DNA of 64,000 nucleotides from Veillonella sp. KGMB01456 (GTDB taxonomy: Bacteria; Bacillota; Negativicutes; Veillonellales; Veillonellaceae), in the NCBI RefSeq assembly GCF_023051165.1, contig NZ_JALKIG010000010.1, forward strand, positions 1-64,000, written 5' to 3'. This document shows positions 8,723 to 17,964 of this stretch, one piece after another; within the stretch, counting starts at the first letter, position 1, and each line of letters starts with the position of its first letter. The position numbers and the translations under genes were made by a program. Below the pieces are notes generated by a model. That model was not told where the DNA came from. It searched no databases and worked only from the letters and a program-made list of their open reading frames with translations.

Positions 8723-8848
8723 ACTATCACGCCCCGCTTCATTAGCCTATCATATACTACTCAAAATAGATAAATTGTGTTATTATTATACACCTATTTT
8801 TCAATAGGCGTAAATAAGTTGATTTGAAACTTCACAAATTGATGAATT

Positions 8849-10120
8849 TTATCTCAAATGAGCAAATGCTTTTTGACCAATGTCTTTGCGATACTGACGC
8901 CCTTCAAAGCCTACTTTGGCTACTCTTTCGTACGCTACATCCAAAGCTACCTGCAAATCGGCACCAAGACCTACAATACCGAGCACACGACCACCGGCAG
9001 TCACAAAATGGCCATCTTTATAAGCGGTTCCCGAATGGAATATTAAGGTATTATCAGTAAAGCTCAAGTCGCCGTCAATTACATCATCTTTGTGGGATGT
9101 TTCCGGATAACCGGCAGAGGCCAAAATAACGCAAGCTGCGCTACCTTTTTTCCATGCCACCATATCTTCGGTTAAAGTCCCTTTAGCACAAGCCATCATA
9201 ATCTCGCCTAAATCGCCATCCAATAAAGGCAAAACAACCTGTGTTTCCGGATCGCCGAAACGGGCATTAAATTCTACTACTTTAGGGCCTTGCGGGGTAA
9301 TCATAAGGCCTGCATATAAGCAGCCTACATAGGGCATGCCTTCTTTTTTCATCGCTGCCACCATAGGTACCAACACCTTATCGTACGCTTCTTTAAGCAA
9401 TGCGTCCGTCATTACCGGAGCCGGTGCATAGGTCCCCATGCCACCCGTATTCGGGCCTTTGTCACCGTCAAAAATACGTTTATGATCTTGCGAAGCAATC
9501 ATCGGCACTACCGTGGTACCATCTACGAAAGCCAATAAAGACGCTTCTTCGCCGCTCATAAATTCTTCAATAACTACCGTATGACCGGCATCGCCGAAGC
9601 GATTAGCGGAAAGCATGTCCACTACGGCAGCTTTCGCTTCCTCTACGGTCATGGCTACAACAACGCCTTTACCGGCAGCGAGGCCGTCCGCTTTAATAAC
9701 GATAGGCGCACCGGTTTCATCGATGAAAGCTTCTGCTTTTGCCACATCATCAAAAACACCGTAAGCTGCTGTAGGAATGTTGTATTTTTTCATCAAGTCT
9801 TTGGCAAATACCTTGGACCCTTCCAATTGAGCCGCTGCTTTTGAAGGACCGAATACGGCAATGCCCGCTTCACGCACCGCATCGGCGAGGCCTGCTACGA
9901 GCGGTGCTTCCGGTCCGATTGCCACCAAGTCGATATTTTCTTTTGTCAAAAAATCAGTTACGGCACCAAAGTCCTGCCAATCAATAGCTATGCACTCTGC
10001 CACATCTTCCATGGCTTTACTGCCCGGAATGGCATATACTTTTTCAACCGAATCACTTTGAGCCAATTTCCACGCTAAGGTGTGCTCACGACCGCCGCCA
10101 CCAATTACACAAACTTTCAT
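8849..10120 (-). CDS. purD: Phosphoribosylamine-glycine ligase (GAR synthetase)
   Basis: 423 residues. An ATP-grasp enzyme that joins glycine to 5-phosphoribosylamine, the second purine step. It shows MKVCVIGGGGREHTLAWKLAQS, the ATP-binding KADGLAAGKGVVVA, DHKRIFDGDKGPNTGGMGTYAPAP, and the metal-binding VVEFNARFGDPETQVVLP. It is the last gene of the purE-D run and follows purH by 12 nt. Confidence 0.97.
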   Translation of the reverse strand: MKVCVIGGGGREHTLAWKLAQSDSVEKVYAIPGSKAMEDVAECIAIDWQDFGAVTDFLTKENIDLVAIGPEAPLVAGLADAVREAGIAVFGPSKAAAQLEGSKVFAKDLMKKYNIPTAAYGVFDDVAKAEAFIDETGAPIVIKADGLAAGKGVVVAMTVEEAKAAVVDMLSANRFGDAGHTVVIEEFMSGEEASLLAFVDGTTVVPMIASQDHKRIFDGDKGPNTGGMGTYAPAPVMTDALLKEAYDKVLVPMVAAMKKEGMPYVGCLYAGLMITPQGPKVVEFNARFGDPETQVVLPLLDGDLGEIMMACAKGTLTEDMVAWKKGSAACVILASAGYPETSHKDDVIDGDLSFTDNTLIFHSGTAYKDGHFVTAGGRVLGIVGLGADLQVALDVAYERVAKVGFEGRQYRKDIGQKAFAHLR

Positions 10121-10132
10121 AAAGCCTCCTCA

Positions 10133-11662
10133 TTAATGTTTAAAATGACGAACATGAGTGAATACCATGGCAATGCCCGCTTCATCGGCTTTAGCAATGG
10201 ATTCTTCATCACGAATCGATCCACCCGGTTGGATAATGGCTGTAATGCCGTGTTCTGCTGCCGTCGCTACGGTATCGCCGAATGGGAAGAATGCATCCGA
10301 TGCGAGGACTGCGCCCTTCACTTTATCGCCTGCTTCTTTGAGGGCAATTTTAGCGGCGCCCACACGGTTCATCTGACCGGCGCCAACGCCTAAGGTCTGC
10401 TTATCTTTAGCAATTAAAATAGCATTGGATTTTACATGTTTTACCATCTTCCAGGCAAAGCGAAGTTCTTCCCACTGCGCTTCGGTCGGTTGAACTTTCG
10501 TTACTACTGTGTAAGATGCTTCATCTTCTTTCAAATCATCTTCTGTCTGTACCAATAAACCGCCGGATACTTTTTTCACTACTACTTGGTCCGCTTTCGG
10601 CTGAGCCAATTCAACGAGGCGAATATTTTTCTTCGCCGTCAAAATGCTGAGGGCTTTCGCCGAGAATTTAGGCGCCATAATAACTTCCAAGAAAAGTTTG
10701 CTCATTTCCGTAGCCGTTGCTTCATCCACTTCGCGATTTAAGGCTACGATACCGCCGAAAGCCGATACGGAATCCGCTTCGTATGCTTTGACGTAAGCTT
10801 CGTGCAAATCCTTACCAATGGCAGCGCCGCAAGGATTAGTATGTTTAATGATACAAGCAGCCGGTTCTTCAAATTCCCAAACCATATTCCAAGCCGCTTC
10901 CATATCAACGATATTATTGTAGGATAACTCTTTGCCGTGAAGCTGTTTCATGGCCCCCATACCGGACACTTCGCCGATTTCTTTGTAAAAAGCCGCTTTT
11001 TGATGCGGGTTTTCACCGTAGCGAAGGTCGGTAACTTTTTCATAAGCCTGTAAGTATTCCGGTGGGAACGGTGTCTGACCGAGCTGTTCGCTGAAATAGT
11101 TGGCAATGGCCGTATCGTAAGCCGCTGTATGAGCAAACGCTTCTTTGGCCAAGGCAAAGCGGAAATCACGACCCAAGTCGCCGTCAGCTTTGAGGCGAGC
11201 AATGACTTCGTCATAACGTTCCGGATTTACTACGATGCCTACGAAGGCATTATTTTTAGCAGCGGAACGAACCATGGTAGGACCGCCGATATCAATATTT
11301 TCAATGGCTTCTTCAAGGGCCACATTCGGTTTGGCAATGGTTTCACGGAACGGGTACAAGTTAACAACCACCAAATCAATCGGTTGAATACCATGTTCTT
11401 CCATAGCTTTTACATGTTCTTCATTGTCGCGTACCGCCAAAATACCGCCATGCACCATAGGATGCAACGTTTTCACACGACCATCCATCATTTCAGGGAA
11501 TTTAGTCAATTCATCCACTTGATGCACCGTAACGCCTGCATCAGCGATGGCACGGAAAGTACCGCCTGTGGAATAAATGGTGACACCTAATTCCGCCAAG
11601 GATTTGGCAAAATCTACAATGCCGGTTTTATCGGATACACTGATGAGTGCATTTTTAATCAT
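10133..11662 (-). CDS. purH: Bifunctional AICAR transformylase / IMP cyclohydrolase
   Basis: 509 residues. It catalyses the last two steps to IMP. The N-terminal cyclohydrolase domain has NALISVSDKTGIVDFAKSL, STGGT and ELTKFPEMMDGRVKTLHP. The transformylase domain has KHTNPCGAA and VALNREVD in the middle, with LRFAWKMVKHVKSNAI and GAGQMNRVGAAKIAL near the end. It lies 69 nt after purN and 12 nt before purD. Confidence 0.97.
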   Translation of the reverse strand: MIKNALISVSDKTGIVDFAKSLAELGVTIYSTGGTFRAIADAGVTVHQVDELTKFPEMMDGRVKTLHPMVHGGILAVRDNEEHVKAMEEHGIQPIDLVVVNLYPFRETIAKPNVALEEAIENIDIGGPTMVRSAAKNNAFVGIVVNPERYDEVIARLKADGDLGRDFRFALAKEAFAHTAAYDTAIANYFSEQLGQTPFPPEYLQAYEKVTDLRYGENPHQKAAFYKEIGEVSGMGAMKQLHGKELSYNNIVDMEAAWNMVWEFEEPAACIIKHTNPCGAAIGKDLHEAYVKAYEADSVSAFGGIVALNREVDEATATEMSKLFLEVIMAPKFSAKALSILTAKKNIRLVELAQPKADQVVVKKVSGGLLVQTEDDLKEDEASYTVVTKVQPTEAQWEELRFAWKMVKHVKSNAILIAKDKQTLGVGAGQMNRVGAAKIALKEAGDKVKGAVLASDAFFPFGDTVATAAEHGITAIIQPGGSIRDEESIAKADEAGIAMVFTHVRHFKH

Positions 11663-11731
11663 ACAAGACCTCCTACAACAGACCTAAGCCAACAAAATTG
11701 CACAAATGGCCACAAAAGGACCGCCCAAGGG

Positions 11732-12349
11732 CTAGTCCTCAATGTGTACAATATGATTCTTAATCGATAATTTGTCCTCACAGAAGAGGGCCAGTGCTTT
11801 TTTATACGTTTTATGTTCTTCCGGTAAAATGCGGGCCGCCAAAGTATCTTCCGTATCATCGGCATAGACAGGCACCACGGCTTGCATAATAATGGGACCG
11901 GAATCCATCCCCGTATCTACAAAATGAACGGTACAGCCGCTCACTTTCACCCCTGCCGCTACGGCCTGTCCCTGCGCATGAAGGCCCGGGAACGACGGCA
12001 ATAAAGCCGGGTGAATGTTTAAAATTTTGTACTCGTACGGTTTAATGAACGTTGGTCCTAATAGACGCATGTAACCTGCCAACACGATGGCTTCCGGCTC
12101 ATATGGTGCAATAGCGTCAAGCATGGCTTTTTCAAAAGACGCTTTGGAATCAAAGCCTTTGCGCTCTACTACGACGTTTGGTACCCCCCATTCTTTGGCA
12201 CGAGCCAACACCGGCGCATCGGCGTGGTCGCTAAGTACGACCACAACCTCTGCGTTGATTTCACCTTGCTTAATCGCTTCATATAAAGCGGCAGCATTGG
12301 ATCCGCGACCACTGGCAAATACGGCAATTCGCTTAGCCAATGAATTCAC
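11732..12349 (-). CDS. purN: Phosphoribosylglycinamide formyltransferase
   Basis: 205 residues. It transfers a formyl group from 10-formyl-tetrahydrofolate to GAR. Motifs are IAVFASGRGSNAAAL at the start, VVVLSDHADAPVLARA, then LAGYMRLLGPTFI and ILNIHPALLPSFPGLHAQGQA with the catalytic Asn-His pair, and CTVHFVDTGMDSGPII with the catalytic Asp. Its start overlaps the end of purM by 17 nt. Confidence 0.96.
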   Translation of the reverse strand: MNSLAKRIAVFASGRGSNAAALYEAIKQGEINAEVVVVLSDHADAPVLARAKEWGVPNVVVERKGFDSKASFEKAMLDAIAPYEPEAIVLAGYMRLLGPTFIKPYEYKILNIHPALLPSFPGLHAQGQAVAAGVKVSGCTVHFVDTGMDSGPIIMQAVVPVYADDTEDTLAARILPEEHKTYKKALALFCEDKLSIKNHIVHIED

Positions 12350-13397
12350 GACCTTCCATAATTACACGTTCCGCACCTGCTTCTTCAATGCGACCGATTT
12401 CATAAACAGCTTCGTTTTGTTTAGCAAGCTGCGCTTTTACAGCGGCTAAATTTTCAGGGTCAACGACTAAAATCATGCCAATACCCATGTTGAAGGTACG
12501 GTACATTTCTTTAATATCTACATTGCCCCATTCCTGCAATTTGGCAAATACAGGTAATTTAGGCCATGCATCGGCATTCACGCGGGCCGTTGTGCCTTCC
12601 GGCAAGATGCGCGGAATATTATCGTAGAAACCGCCACCCGTAACGTGAACCATGCCTTTTAAGAGACCTTTGCGAATGGATGGCAATACAGCTTTCGGAT
12701 ATAAACGAGTCGGCGTCAAAAGTTCTTCGCCCAAGGTTTTACCGAATTCAGGAATTTCATCCTGCAAGGACATATTTTTATGATCGAATACAATCTTACG
12801 AACTAAGGAGAAACCGTTGGAATGTACACCGCTGGAAGGTAAGCCTAAGAGTACGTCACCGGCTTTAATGTTTTCACCGGTCAAAAGACGCGGTTTATCC
12901 ACGATGCCCATGGCAAAACCGGCCACATCATAGTCACCGTCGCCATAGAAACCGGCCATTTCAGCCGTTTCACCGCCGAGCAAAGCACAACCGGATTCTT
13001 CACAAGCTTCCGCAACGCCACGCACGATAGTTGCCACTTGTTCAGGAATTAATTTGCCCACCGCAATGTAATCCAAGAAAAAGAGCGGTGTAGCCCCTTG
13101 TACCAAAATATCATTGACACTCATGGCTACACAGTCCTGGCCGATGGTGTCATGTTTGTCCATCATAATGGCAAGGCGTAATTTAGTCCCTACACCGTCG
13201 GTGCCGGATACGAGCATAGGCTCTTTCATATCAAAACCGGCCAACGAGAATAAACCGCCAAAACCGCCGATATCACCGACAACGCCCGGTGTATACGTAC
13301 GTCTTACCGCCGCTTTCATAAGTTCGACCGCTTTATTGCCGGCATCAATATCAACACCGGCATCGCGGTAGGTAATTCCGCCTTTATTCGAGCACAT
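12333..13397 (-). CDS. purM: Phosphoribosylformylglycinamidine cyclo-ligase (AIR synthetase)
   Basis: 354 residues from ATG 13397. This start is preferred over the upstream one at 13430 because a GGGAGG ribosome site inside the end of purF lies 5 nt before it, and PurM proteins begin near GITYRDAGVDIDAG. The enzyme closes the imidazole ring using ATP. Visible are LVSGTDGVGTKLRLA, DNDILVQGA-type sequence (SVNDILVQGATPLFFLDY), LLGGETAEMAGFY and LPSSGVHSNGFSLVRK. It overlaps purF by 14 nt and purN by 17 nt. Confidence 0.96.
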   Translation of the reverse strand: MCSNKGGITYRDAGVDIDAGNKAVELMKAAVRRTYTPGVVGDIGGFGGLFSLAGFDMKEPMLVSGTDGVGTKLRLAIMMDKHDTIGQDCVAMSVNDILVQGATPLFFLDYIAVGKLIPEQVATIVRGVAEACEESGCALLGGETAEMAGFYGDGDYDVAGFAMGIVDKPRLLTGENIKAGDVLLGLPSSGVHSNGFSLVRKIVFDHKNMSLQDEIPEFGKTLGEELLTPTRLYPKAVLPSIRKGLLKGMVHVTGGGFYDNIPRILPEGTTARVNADAWPKLPVFAKLQEWGNVDIKEMYRTFNMGIGMILVVDPENLAAVKAQLAKQNEAVYEIGRIEEAGAERVIMEGREFIG

Positions 13398-14808
13398 ATT
13401 TGCCTCCCTCATCTTCGTCCATAGGAACACTTACTGCATAATCACCGTCGAAGCAGGCAAAGCACAGTTCCGCTTCCGGAACACCGCTGACTGCACGGCA
13501 CAAGCCTTCACGGCTTAAATAGTGAAGTTTATCCGCTTTAATATAATCTCTGATTTCTTCAATCGTATGTGTCGCTGCAATCAACTCTTTACGGACCGAC
13601 GTATCAATACCGTAATGGCAAGGATATTCAATAGCCGGCGAGCTGACGCACATGTATACTTCTTTGGCGCCCGCTTCTTTGAGCATGCGCACAATGATGC
13701 CGCTGGTAGTACCGCGTACAATGGAGTCGTCGATTAAGACGATACGTTTACCTTTAACCACATCGGCTACCGCATTGAGTTTCATGCGCACCGCCAATTC
13801 ACGCTGTGCCTGGTCAGGTTTAATGAAGGTACGACCCATATAGCGGTTCTTAATAAGACCTTCGCCGAACGGAATCCCCGATTCACGAGCATAACCTAAA
13901 GCGGCCGTCGTACCGGAATCCGGAATGGACATGACAAGATCCGCATCATATTTGGTTTCACGAGCAAGTTCACGGCCCATGTTAAGGCGGGCCTGATACA
14001 CACTCTGGCCGTCAATTTCACTGTCGGAACGAGCAAAATAAATATATTCAAACACACAAAGTGCTTTATTAATTTCTTTTCCCGATTCTACAAACAAGCG
14101 ACTGCGCACACCGTTATCATCGATGATAACCATTTCACCCGGCTCGATGTGACGGATAAATTCCGCTTTAATCGCATCCAAGGCACAGGTTTCAGATGAA
14201 AGCACATAGCCGTGTTCGGTTTTGCCGAGACAAAGCGGACGGAACCCGTTGGCATCACGGACGCCGATTAATTTGTCGTTCGTGCTGATAACGAGGGAAA
14301 AAGCCCCTTCAATACGACGCACCGCTTCAATAATACGGTCTTCCGTATTGGCTGCTTTAGAGCGGGCAATCAAGTTTACGATAACTTCCGAATCCATCGT
14401 AGTCTGGAAAATAGATCCGTTATCTTCCAACTCACGGCGAAGAGCCAACGCATTGGTAAGGTTGCCGTTATGCGCTACGGCCATGTCACCGCCCTGATAA
14501 TGAATCACCAAAGGCTGAATATTTTTAGGGTTATTGGAGCCCGTCGTAGAATAACGAACGTGACCGGAAGAAATGAAGCCGCCTTCTACATCCGGTAACG
14601 TTTTAATCGCTTCCGTCAACAAGCCCATGCCCTTAGTTACTTCAATATCTTTGCCATTACTGATGGCGATACCGGCACTTTCCTGGCCGCGATGTTGGAG
14701 CGCAAATAGGCCCCAGTAGGTAAAATTACCTATATTCAAATGACGGTCGTAAATACCGAATACTCCACACTCTTCATGCCACTTGTCAAATACAGAGTCG
14801 TAATGCAT
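13384..14808 (-). CDS. purF: Amidophosphoribosyltransferase, iron-sulfur type
   Basis: 474 residues. It catalyses the committed purine step, PRPP plus glutamine to phosphoribosylamine. The N-terminal glutaminase nucleophile is Cys14 (EECGVFGI), implying removal of a 13-residue propeptide. The phosphoribosyltransferase half has the PRPP loop VLIDDSIVRGTTS. Cysteines in CVFEYIY, EYPCHYGID and ELCFACFDG sit where the Bacillus enzyme holds a 4Fe-4S cluster, so this is the oxygen-sensitive type, fitting an anaerobe. Confidence 0.97.
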   Translation of the reverse strand: MHYDSVFDKWHEECGVFGIYDRHLNIGNFTYWGLFALQHRGQESAGIAISNGKDIEVTKGMGLLTEAIKTLPDVEGGFISSGHVRYSTTGSNNPKNIQPLVIHYQGGDMAVAHNGNLTNALALRRELEDNGSIFQTTMDSEVIVNLIARSKAANTEDRIIEAVRRIEGAFSLVISTNDKLIGVRDANGFRPLCLGKTEHGYVLSSETCALDAIKAEFIRHIEPGEMVIIDDNGVRSRLFVESGKEINKALCVFEYIYFARSDSEIDGQSVYQARLNMGRELARETKYDADLVMSIPDSGTTAALGYARESGIPFGEGLIKNRYMGRTFIKPDQAQRELAVRMKLNAVADVVKGKRIVLIDDSIVRGTTSGIIVRMLKEAGAKEVYMCVSSPAIEYPCHYGIDTSVRKELIAATHTIEEIRDYIKADKLHYLSREGLCRAVSGVPEAELCFACFDGDYAVSVPMDEDEGGKYVLE

Positions 14809-14820
14809 TGCTCTCTCCTA

Positions 14821-15525
14821 TTAAGCGCGTTCGCCGGTAAGGCGGAATAACATTTCTTTGTAAGCATCTTCTACATTGCCGAGATCGCGACGGAAACGGT
14901 CTTTGTCGAGTTTTTCGTTAGTTTCGCTATCCCAGAAACGGCAAGTATCAGGGGAAATTTCGTCGCCTAACAATACTTCACCGTTATGAACGCCGAATTC
15001 CAATTTAAAGTCAACCAAGGTTACTTTTTTGTCAGCTAAGAATTTTTTAAGAACTTCGTTAACTTTCATAGCATATTTACGGATTAAAGCAATCTGTTCT
15101 TCCGTAGCCCAATCCAAAGCAAGGATTTGGTCTTCGTTAACAAATGGGTCGCCTAAATCATCGTTTTTGTAGCAGAATTCCAAGATAGGGCGTTTGCAAG
15201 GCGTACCTTCTTCGATGCCGAGACGTTTGGACAAGGAACCGGCTACGATGTTACGAACAATAACTTCCAATGGTAAAATCTGTAATTTCTTAACTAATTG
15301 GTCGCGATCGTTAAGACGTTTAGCGAAATGGTTAGGCACGCCTTCTTTAGTCAACAATTCAAAGAAGAAAGAGGAAATTTTGTTGTTCAAAACACCTTTG
15401 TCATGGATAGTGCCTTTTTTCTCACCATTAAAAGCGGTAGCATCATCTTTGTAATGTACTAAATATTCGTTAGCATTTTCAGTTTCAAATACTTGTTTAG
15501 CTTTACCTTCATATAACATTTTCAT
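14821..15525 (-). CDS. purC: SAICAR synthetase
   Basis: 234 residues. It adds aspartate to CAIR using ATP. Motifs include [45 protein letters not shown] and LVDFKLEFG with [21 protein letters not shown] Shine-Dalgarno precedes ATG 15525. It is 12 nt upstream of purF and 94 nt downstream of purE. Confidence 0.97.
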   Translation of the reverse strand: MKMLYEGKAKQVFETENANEYLVHYKDDATAFNGEKKGTIHDKGVLNNKISSFFFELLTKEGVPNHFAKRLNDRDQLVKKLQILPLEVIVRNIVAGSLSKRLGIEEGTPCKRPILEFCYKNDDLGDPFVNEDQILALDWATEEQIALIRKYAMKVNEVLKKFLADKKVTLVDFKLEFGVHNGEVLLGDEISPDTCRFWDSETNEKLDKDRFRRDLGNVEDAYKEMLFRLTGERA

Positions 15526-15619
15526 AATATAGCCTCCTGTGTTTTCTCAGACTTATTGTAAAAATCATACTAAAATTAAACTTTACTCTAAATTTTTAAT
15601 CAAATTATATCTCAAGGTG

Positions 15620-16126
15620 TTAAAAATCGAATCTTTTTGTATTTAATTCCGCTTGTAGTTTTTCGTTTTTGGCAATAACAACTTTTGCCATGTCGTCACG
15701 ATATGTCTTGTATTGTTCTTTCAATTTAGCGTTTTGTGCGGCACCGATTTGAACGGCAAATAAAGCCGCATTTTTAGCGCCGTCTACGGCCATAGTGGCT
15801 ACCGGCATGCCCGATGGCATCTGAACGATGGCCAATAAAGCATCAATGCCTTTTAATGCAGTCGCATTAAGCGGTACGCCGATTACCGGCAATACGGTGA
15901 AACTGGCGATTACACCCGGTAAGTGAGCGGCAGCGCCGGCGCCTGCGATAAACGCGATAGCCCCTTCTGCTTCCAAACGTGTTACAAATTTCTTAACTTC
16001 TTCCGGCGTACGATGAGCGGATGCAATAACCATTTCATAGTCAATGCCGAATTCCTTTAATACGTCGGCGGCTTTTTTCATAATTCCCAAATCAGAGTCA
16101 CTACCCATTACGATGCCAACTTTCAT
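15620..16126 (-). CDS. purE: N5-carboxyaminoimidazole ribonucleotide mutase
   Basis: 168 residues, class I PurE. It shows the phosphate-binding GSDSDLGIMKKAADVL, then ASAHRTPE with the catalytic His, and AGAGAAAHLPGVIASFTVLPVIGVP. No purK is present in the window, so either purK lies elsewhere or CO2 is used directly. First gene of the minus-strand pur operon, with a promoter at 16190-16218. Confidence 0.97.
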   Translation of the reverse strand: MKVGIVMGSDSDLGIMKKAADVLKEFGIDYEMVIASAHRTPEEVKKFVTRLEAEGAIAFIAGAGAAAHLPGVIASFTVLPVIGVPLNATALKGIDALLAIVQMPSGMPVATMAVDGAKNAALFAVQIGAAQNAKLKEQYKTYRDDMAKVVIAKNEKLQAELNTKRFDF

Positions 16127-16189
16127 GTGTATACCTCCTAGCTGTAGAATAAAAACTACCCTGCGGTCAGAATTAGTCTTTCTATCTAA

Positions 16190-16218
16190 ATTCTAACAAA
16201 AGCCCTCTTATTAGTCAA
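16190..16218 (-). promoter_or_regulatory. Promoter of the purECFMNHD operon with ACTAATAAG motif
   Basis: On the minus strand TTGACT (16213-16218) and TAGAAT (16190-16195) are separated by 17 bp. The last bases of the -35 element begin an ACTAATAAG motif (16207-16215). The same arrangement is seen at the purL promoter. Confidence 0.75.
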
Positions 16219-16292
16219 CACAATATCCGAATATATAAAGATTATTCTTTTCTTAACGTTCGATACTATCCGAACATTAATATCGATATTTT

Positions 16293-16334
16293 TATAAAAA
16301 AAAGATGTTCCCTTATTTACATAAGAAAACACCT
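16293..16334 (-). terminator. Terminator of the xpt-YbjN-like run
   Basis: A 14-bp stem with a few G-U pairs (AAGGTGTTTTCTTA with TAAGGGAACATCTT) is followed on the minus strand by eight U residues. It lies just past the stop of the 161-residue YbjN-like gene and before the purE promoter. Confidence 0.8.
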
Positions 16335-16340
16335 TGATTA

Positions 16341-16826
16341 TTAATGTTCATGGGCATGTTGCGCAAAAGGATCCGGCAATTGTTCGATTCCCATGGCTTC
16401 TTTCAAAGCCGGCACAGCCTTAGGCATATATTGAACGATTTGATTCATTAACACATATAAGAGCTCAGGCTCAAACGCCGTATTGGAACTGATATAAATG
16501 CAGTCTAAATACACACTGTTGTCATCTTGTTCAACATAATATTTGAAGTTTTTGTAGATGCTGTTTTCACGATTAATAAAATCGGTAATAGCCTGATAAT
16601 TCTCGGAAGTCACCACATTGGCACCTACCACAACGCGAATAACGCTGTAAATCGTCGCATCGAGCAACACAAAGATAGGCATATCGCCCATATCAGTTTG
16701 CATGTAGGAACGATATACAACCGTATCTTCTTCATCTTCAATGTTACGTTTGTCGAAGCAGGTAATATCTTCTGAAATCAAAAACTTTTCAAAAACTGCA
16801 CTTTTCTCATTCTTAGCGTTTGCCAC
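16341..16826 (-). CDS. YbjN-like domain protein, paralogue A
   Basis: 161 residues, no signal peptide or membrane segment. Alternating strands and helices, with VVYRSYMQTDMGDMPIFVLLDATIYSVIRVVVG and ENSIYKNFKYYVEQDDNSVYLDCIYI, suggest the YbjN / type III chaperone-like fold. The C-terminus is His-rich (QHAHEH). It is a paralogue of the next gene upstream, sharing the VVYR, PxFVxLDxTxxxxxR and KYY patterns. It forms a run with xpt and the LysR gene. Function is unknown. Confidence 0.7.
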   Translation of the reverse strand: MANAKNEKSAVFEKFLISEDITCFDKRNIEDEEDTVVYRSYMQTDMGDMPIFVLLDATIYSVIRVVVGANVVTSENYQAITDFINRENSIYKNFKYYVEQDDNSVYLDCIYISSNTAFEPELLYVLMNQIVQYMPKAVPALKEAMGIEQLPDPFAQHAHEH

Positions 16827-16836
16827 AATGCACCTC

Positions 16837-17319
16837 TTAGTTTACTTTTTCGGCAGGATCGGTTTCGGTCCCCAAAACTTTACCTAAAATAGTAGGATAG
16901 AATTCTTCCAAATGCGGTTCCAATACTTCAGCCAAAAGACGAACCAACAATTCAGGATTGAAGTTATTTTCAGCAGACGGAACACTGATATCCATATAAA
17001 TCACATGGTCTTCGGCACCTAAATAATATTTGAAAATTTTGAACTGACCGTTTAATTCGTTTAAGTATCTGCCAACCGCCTGACGACGATCTTCAGGTAC
17101 CGCACCGGTAGTCACGATTAAGCGCATCAAATTGAACACCGTATCATCGAGCACCACAAACAACGGCAATTGTTGTGCGGCTACATCGAAATGACCGCGA
17201 TATACTACAGAATTGGCATCATCTTGATGTTCTTCTTTAACAAACCAACCGGTTATGTTATGTTATGTTTTGTTTTGTTCCGCCAAAAACTGATCAAATT
17301 TTTCCGCTTTACTGTTCAT
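16837..17319 (-). pseudogene. YbjN-like protein, paralogue B, interrupted by a pentanucleotide repeat
   Basis: The full frame starts at ATG 17319 behind an AAGGGG ribosome site and would give 160 residues, matching the 161 of paralogue A. Codon 19 is TAA (17263-17265), within a tandem repeat that reads on the coding strand as two ACAAA and three ACATA units (17254-17278). The frame before and after the stop is the same: FLAEQNKT, stop, HNITGWFVKEE. Removing three units (15 nt) would give FLAEQNITGWFVKEE, aligning with FLISEDITCFDKRN of paralogue A. The stop therefore appears to result from repeat expansion. A shorter product from an internal TTG near 17169 is possible but would lack the N-terminal third. 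Confidence 0.75.
17254..17278 (-). repeat. Pentanucleotide tandem repeat in a coding sequence
   Basis: Plus strand: TATGT three times (17254-17268), then TTTGT twice (17269-17278). Five-base units shift the frame with each gain or loss, and the unit carries a stop codon in rotating frames. Confidence 0.85.
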
Positions 17320-17346
17320 AACTTACACCCCTTAACTAATAAAATA

Positions 17347-17922
17347 TTATTCTTCAATAAATACACAACGGTCGTTTTCAAACGCCTTAATGCGTACTAA
17401 AGACTGTACATCGTAGCCTGCCCGCTCTAAGCGTTCACGGCCCGGTTGGAAGGATTTCTCAATAACAATAGCAATACCTTCTACCGTATCCCCGGCGCTT
17501 TCCACTAACTTGCAAAGCCCCATAGCTGCTTCACCGCTGGCCAAAAAGTCGTCGATAATCAACACTTTTTCACCTTCCGGCAAGAAGCGTTTGGAGATAG
17601 TTACATCATAATTTTCCTCTTTAGTATAGGAATATACAACAGAATGATATACGTCATCTGTCATAAGAATCGATTTTTTCTTACGCGCAAATACCAATGG
17701 CACATCCATTTCAATCGCCACCGGCAAGGCTACGGCAATCCCGGAAGCTTCGATGGTCACAATACGTTGAATGCCCTTATCTTTGAAGCGCGCCGCAATT
17801 TCCTTACCCATAGCGACAAACAATTTTGGATCGATTTGATGATTCAAAAAGCTGTCAACTTTTAGGACGCGATTGTTCAGAACAATGCCTTCCTCCATAA
17901 TGCGTTGTTTTAATAATTCCAT
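17347..17922 (-). CDS. xpt: Xanthine phosphoribosyltransferase
   Basis: 191 residues. It converts xanthine and PRPP to XMP for purine salvage. It shows the Xpt start MELLKQRIMEEGIVLNNRVLKVDSFLNHQ, the TIEASGIAVA loop, FARKKK, and the PRPP-binding VLIIDDFLASGEA. It starts 42 nt after the LysR gene. No purine riboswitch is seen in that short gap, so control probably acts through the upstream regulator. Confidence 0.95.
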   Translation of the reverse strand: MELLKQRIMEEGIVLNNRVLKVDSFLNHQIDPKLFVAMGKEIAARFKDKGIQRIVTIEASGIAVALPVAIEMDVPLVFARKKKSILMTDDVYHSVVYSYTKEENYDVTISKRFLPEGEKVLIIDDFLASGEAAMGLCKLVESAGDTVEGIAIVIEKSFQPGRERLERAGYDVQSLVRIKAFENDRCVFIEE

Positions 17923-17964
17923 GCGAAAGTCTCCTTAATTATTCTTCTTGATTATTCTACAATA

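Noticed and set aside
8793-8808. CCTATT/AATAGG hairpin as the purD terminator
   Set aside because: It lies upstream of the purD stop in transcript terms only by position on the other side; it has a weak stem, no T run on the minus strand, and fits a regulator operator better.
17923-17964. Purine riboswitch upstream of xpt
   Set aside because: The gap to the LysR gene is only 42 nt, too short for the aptamer and expression platform, and no conserved loops are seen.
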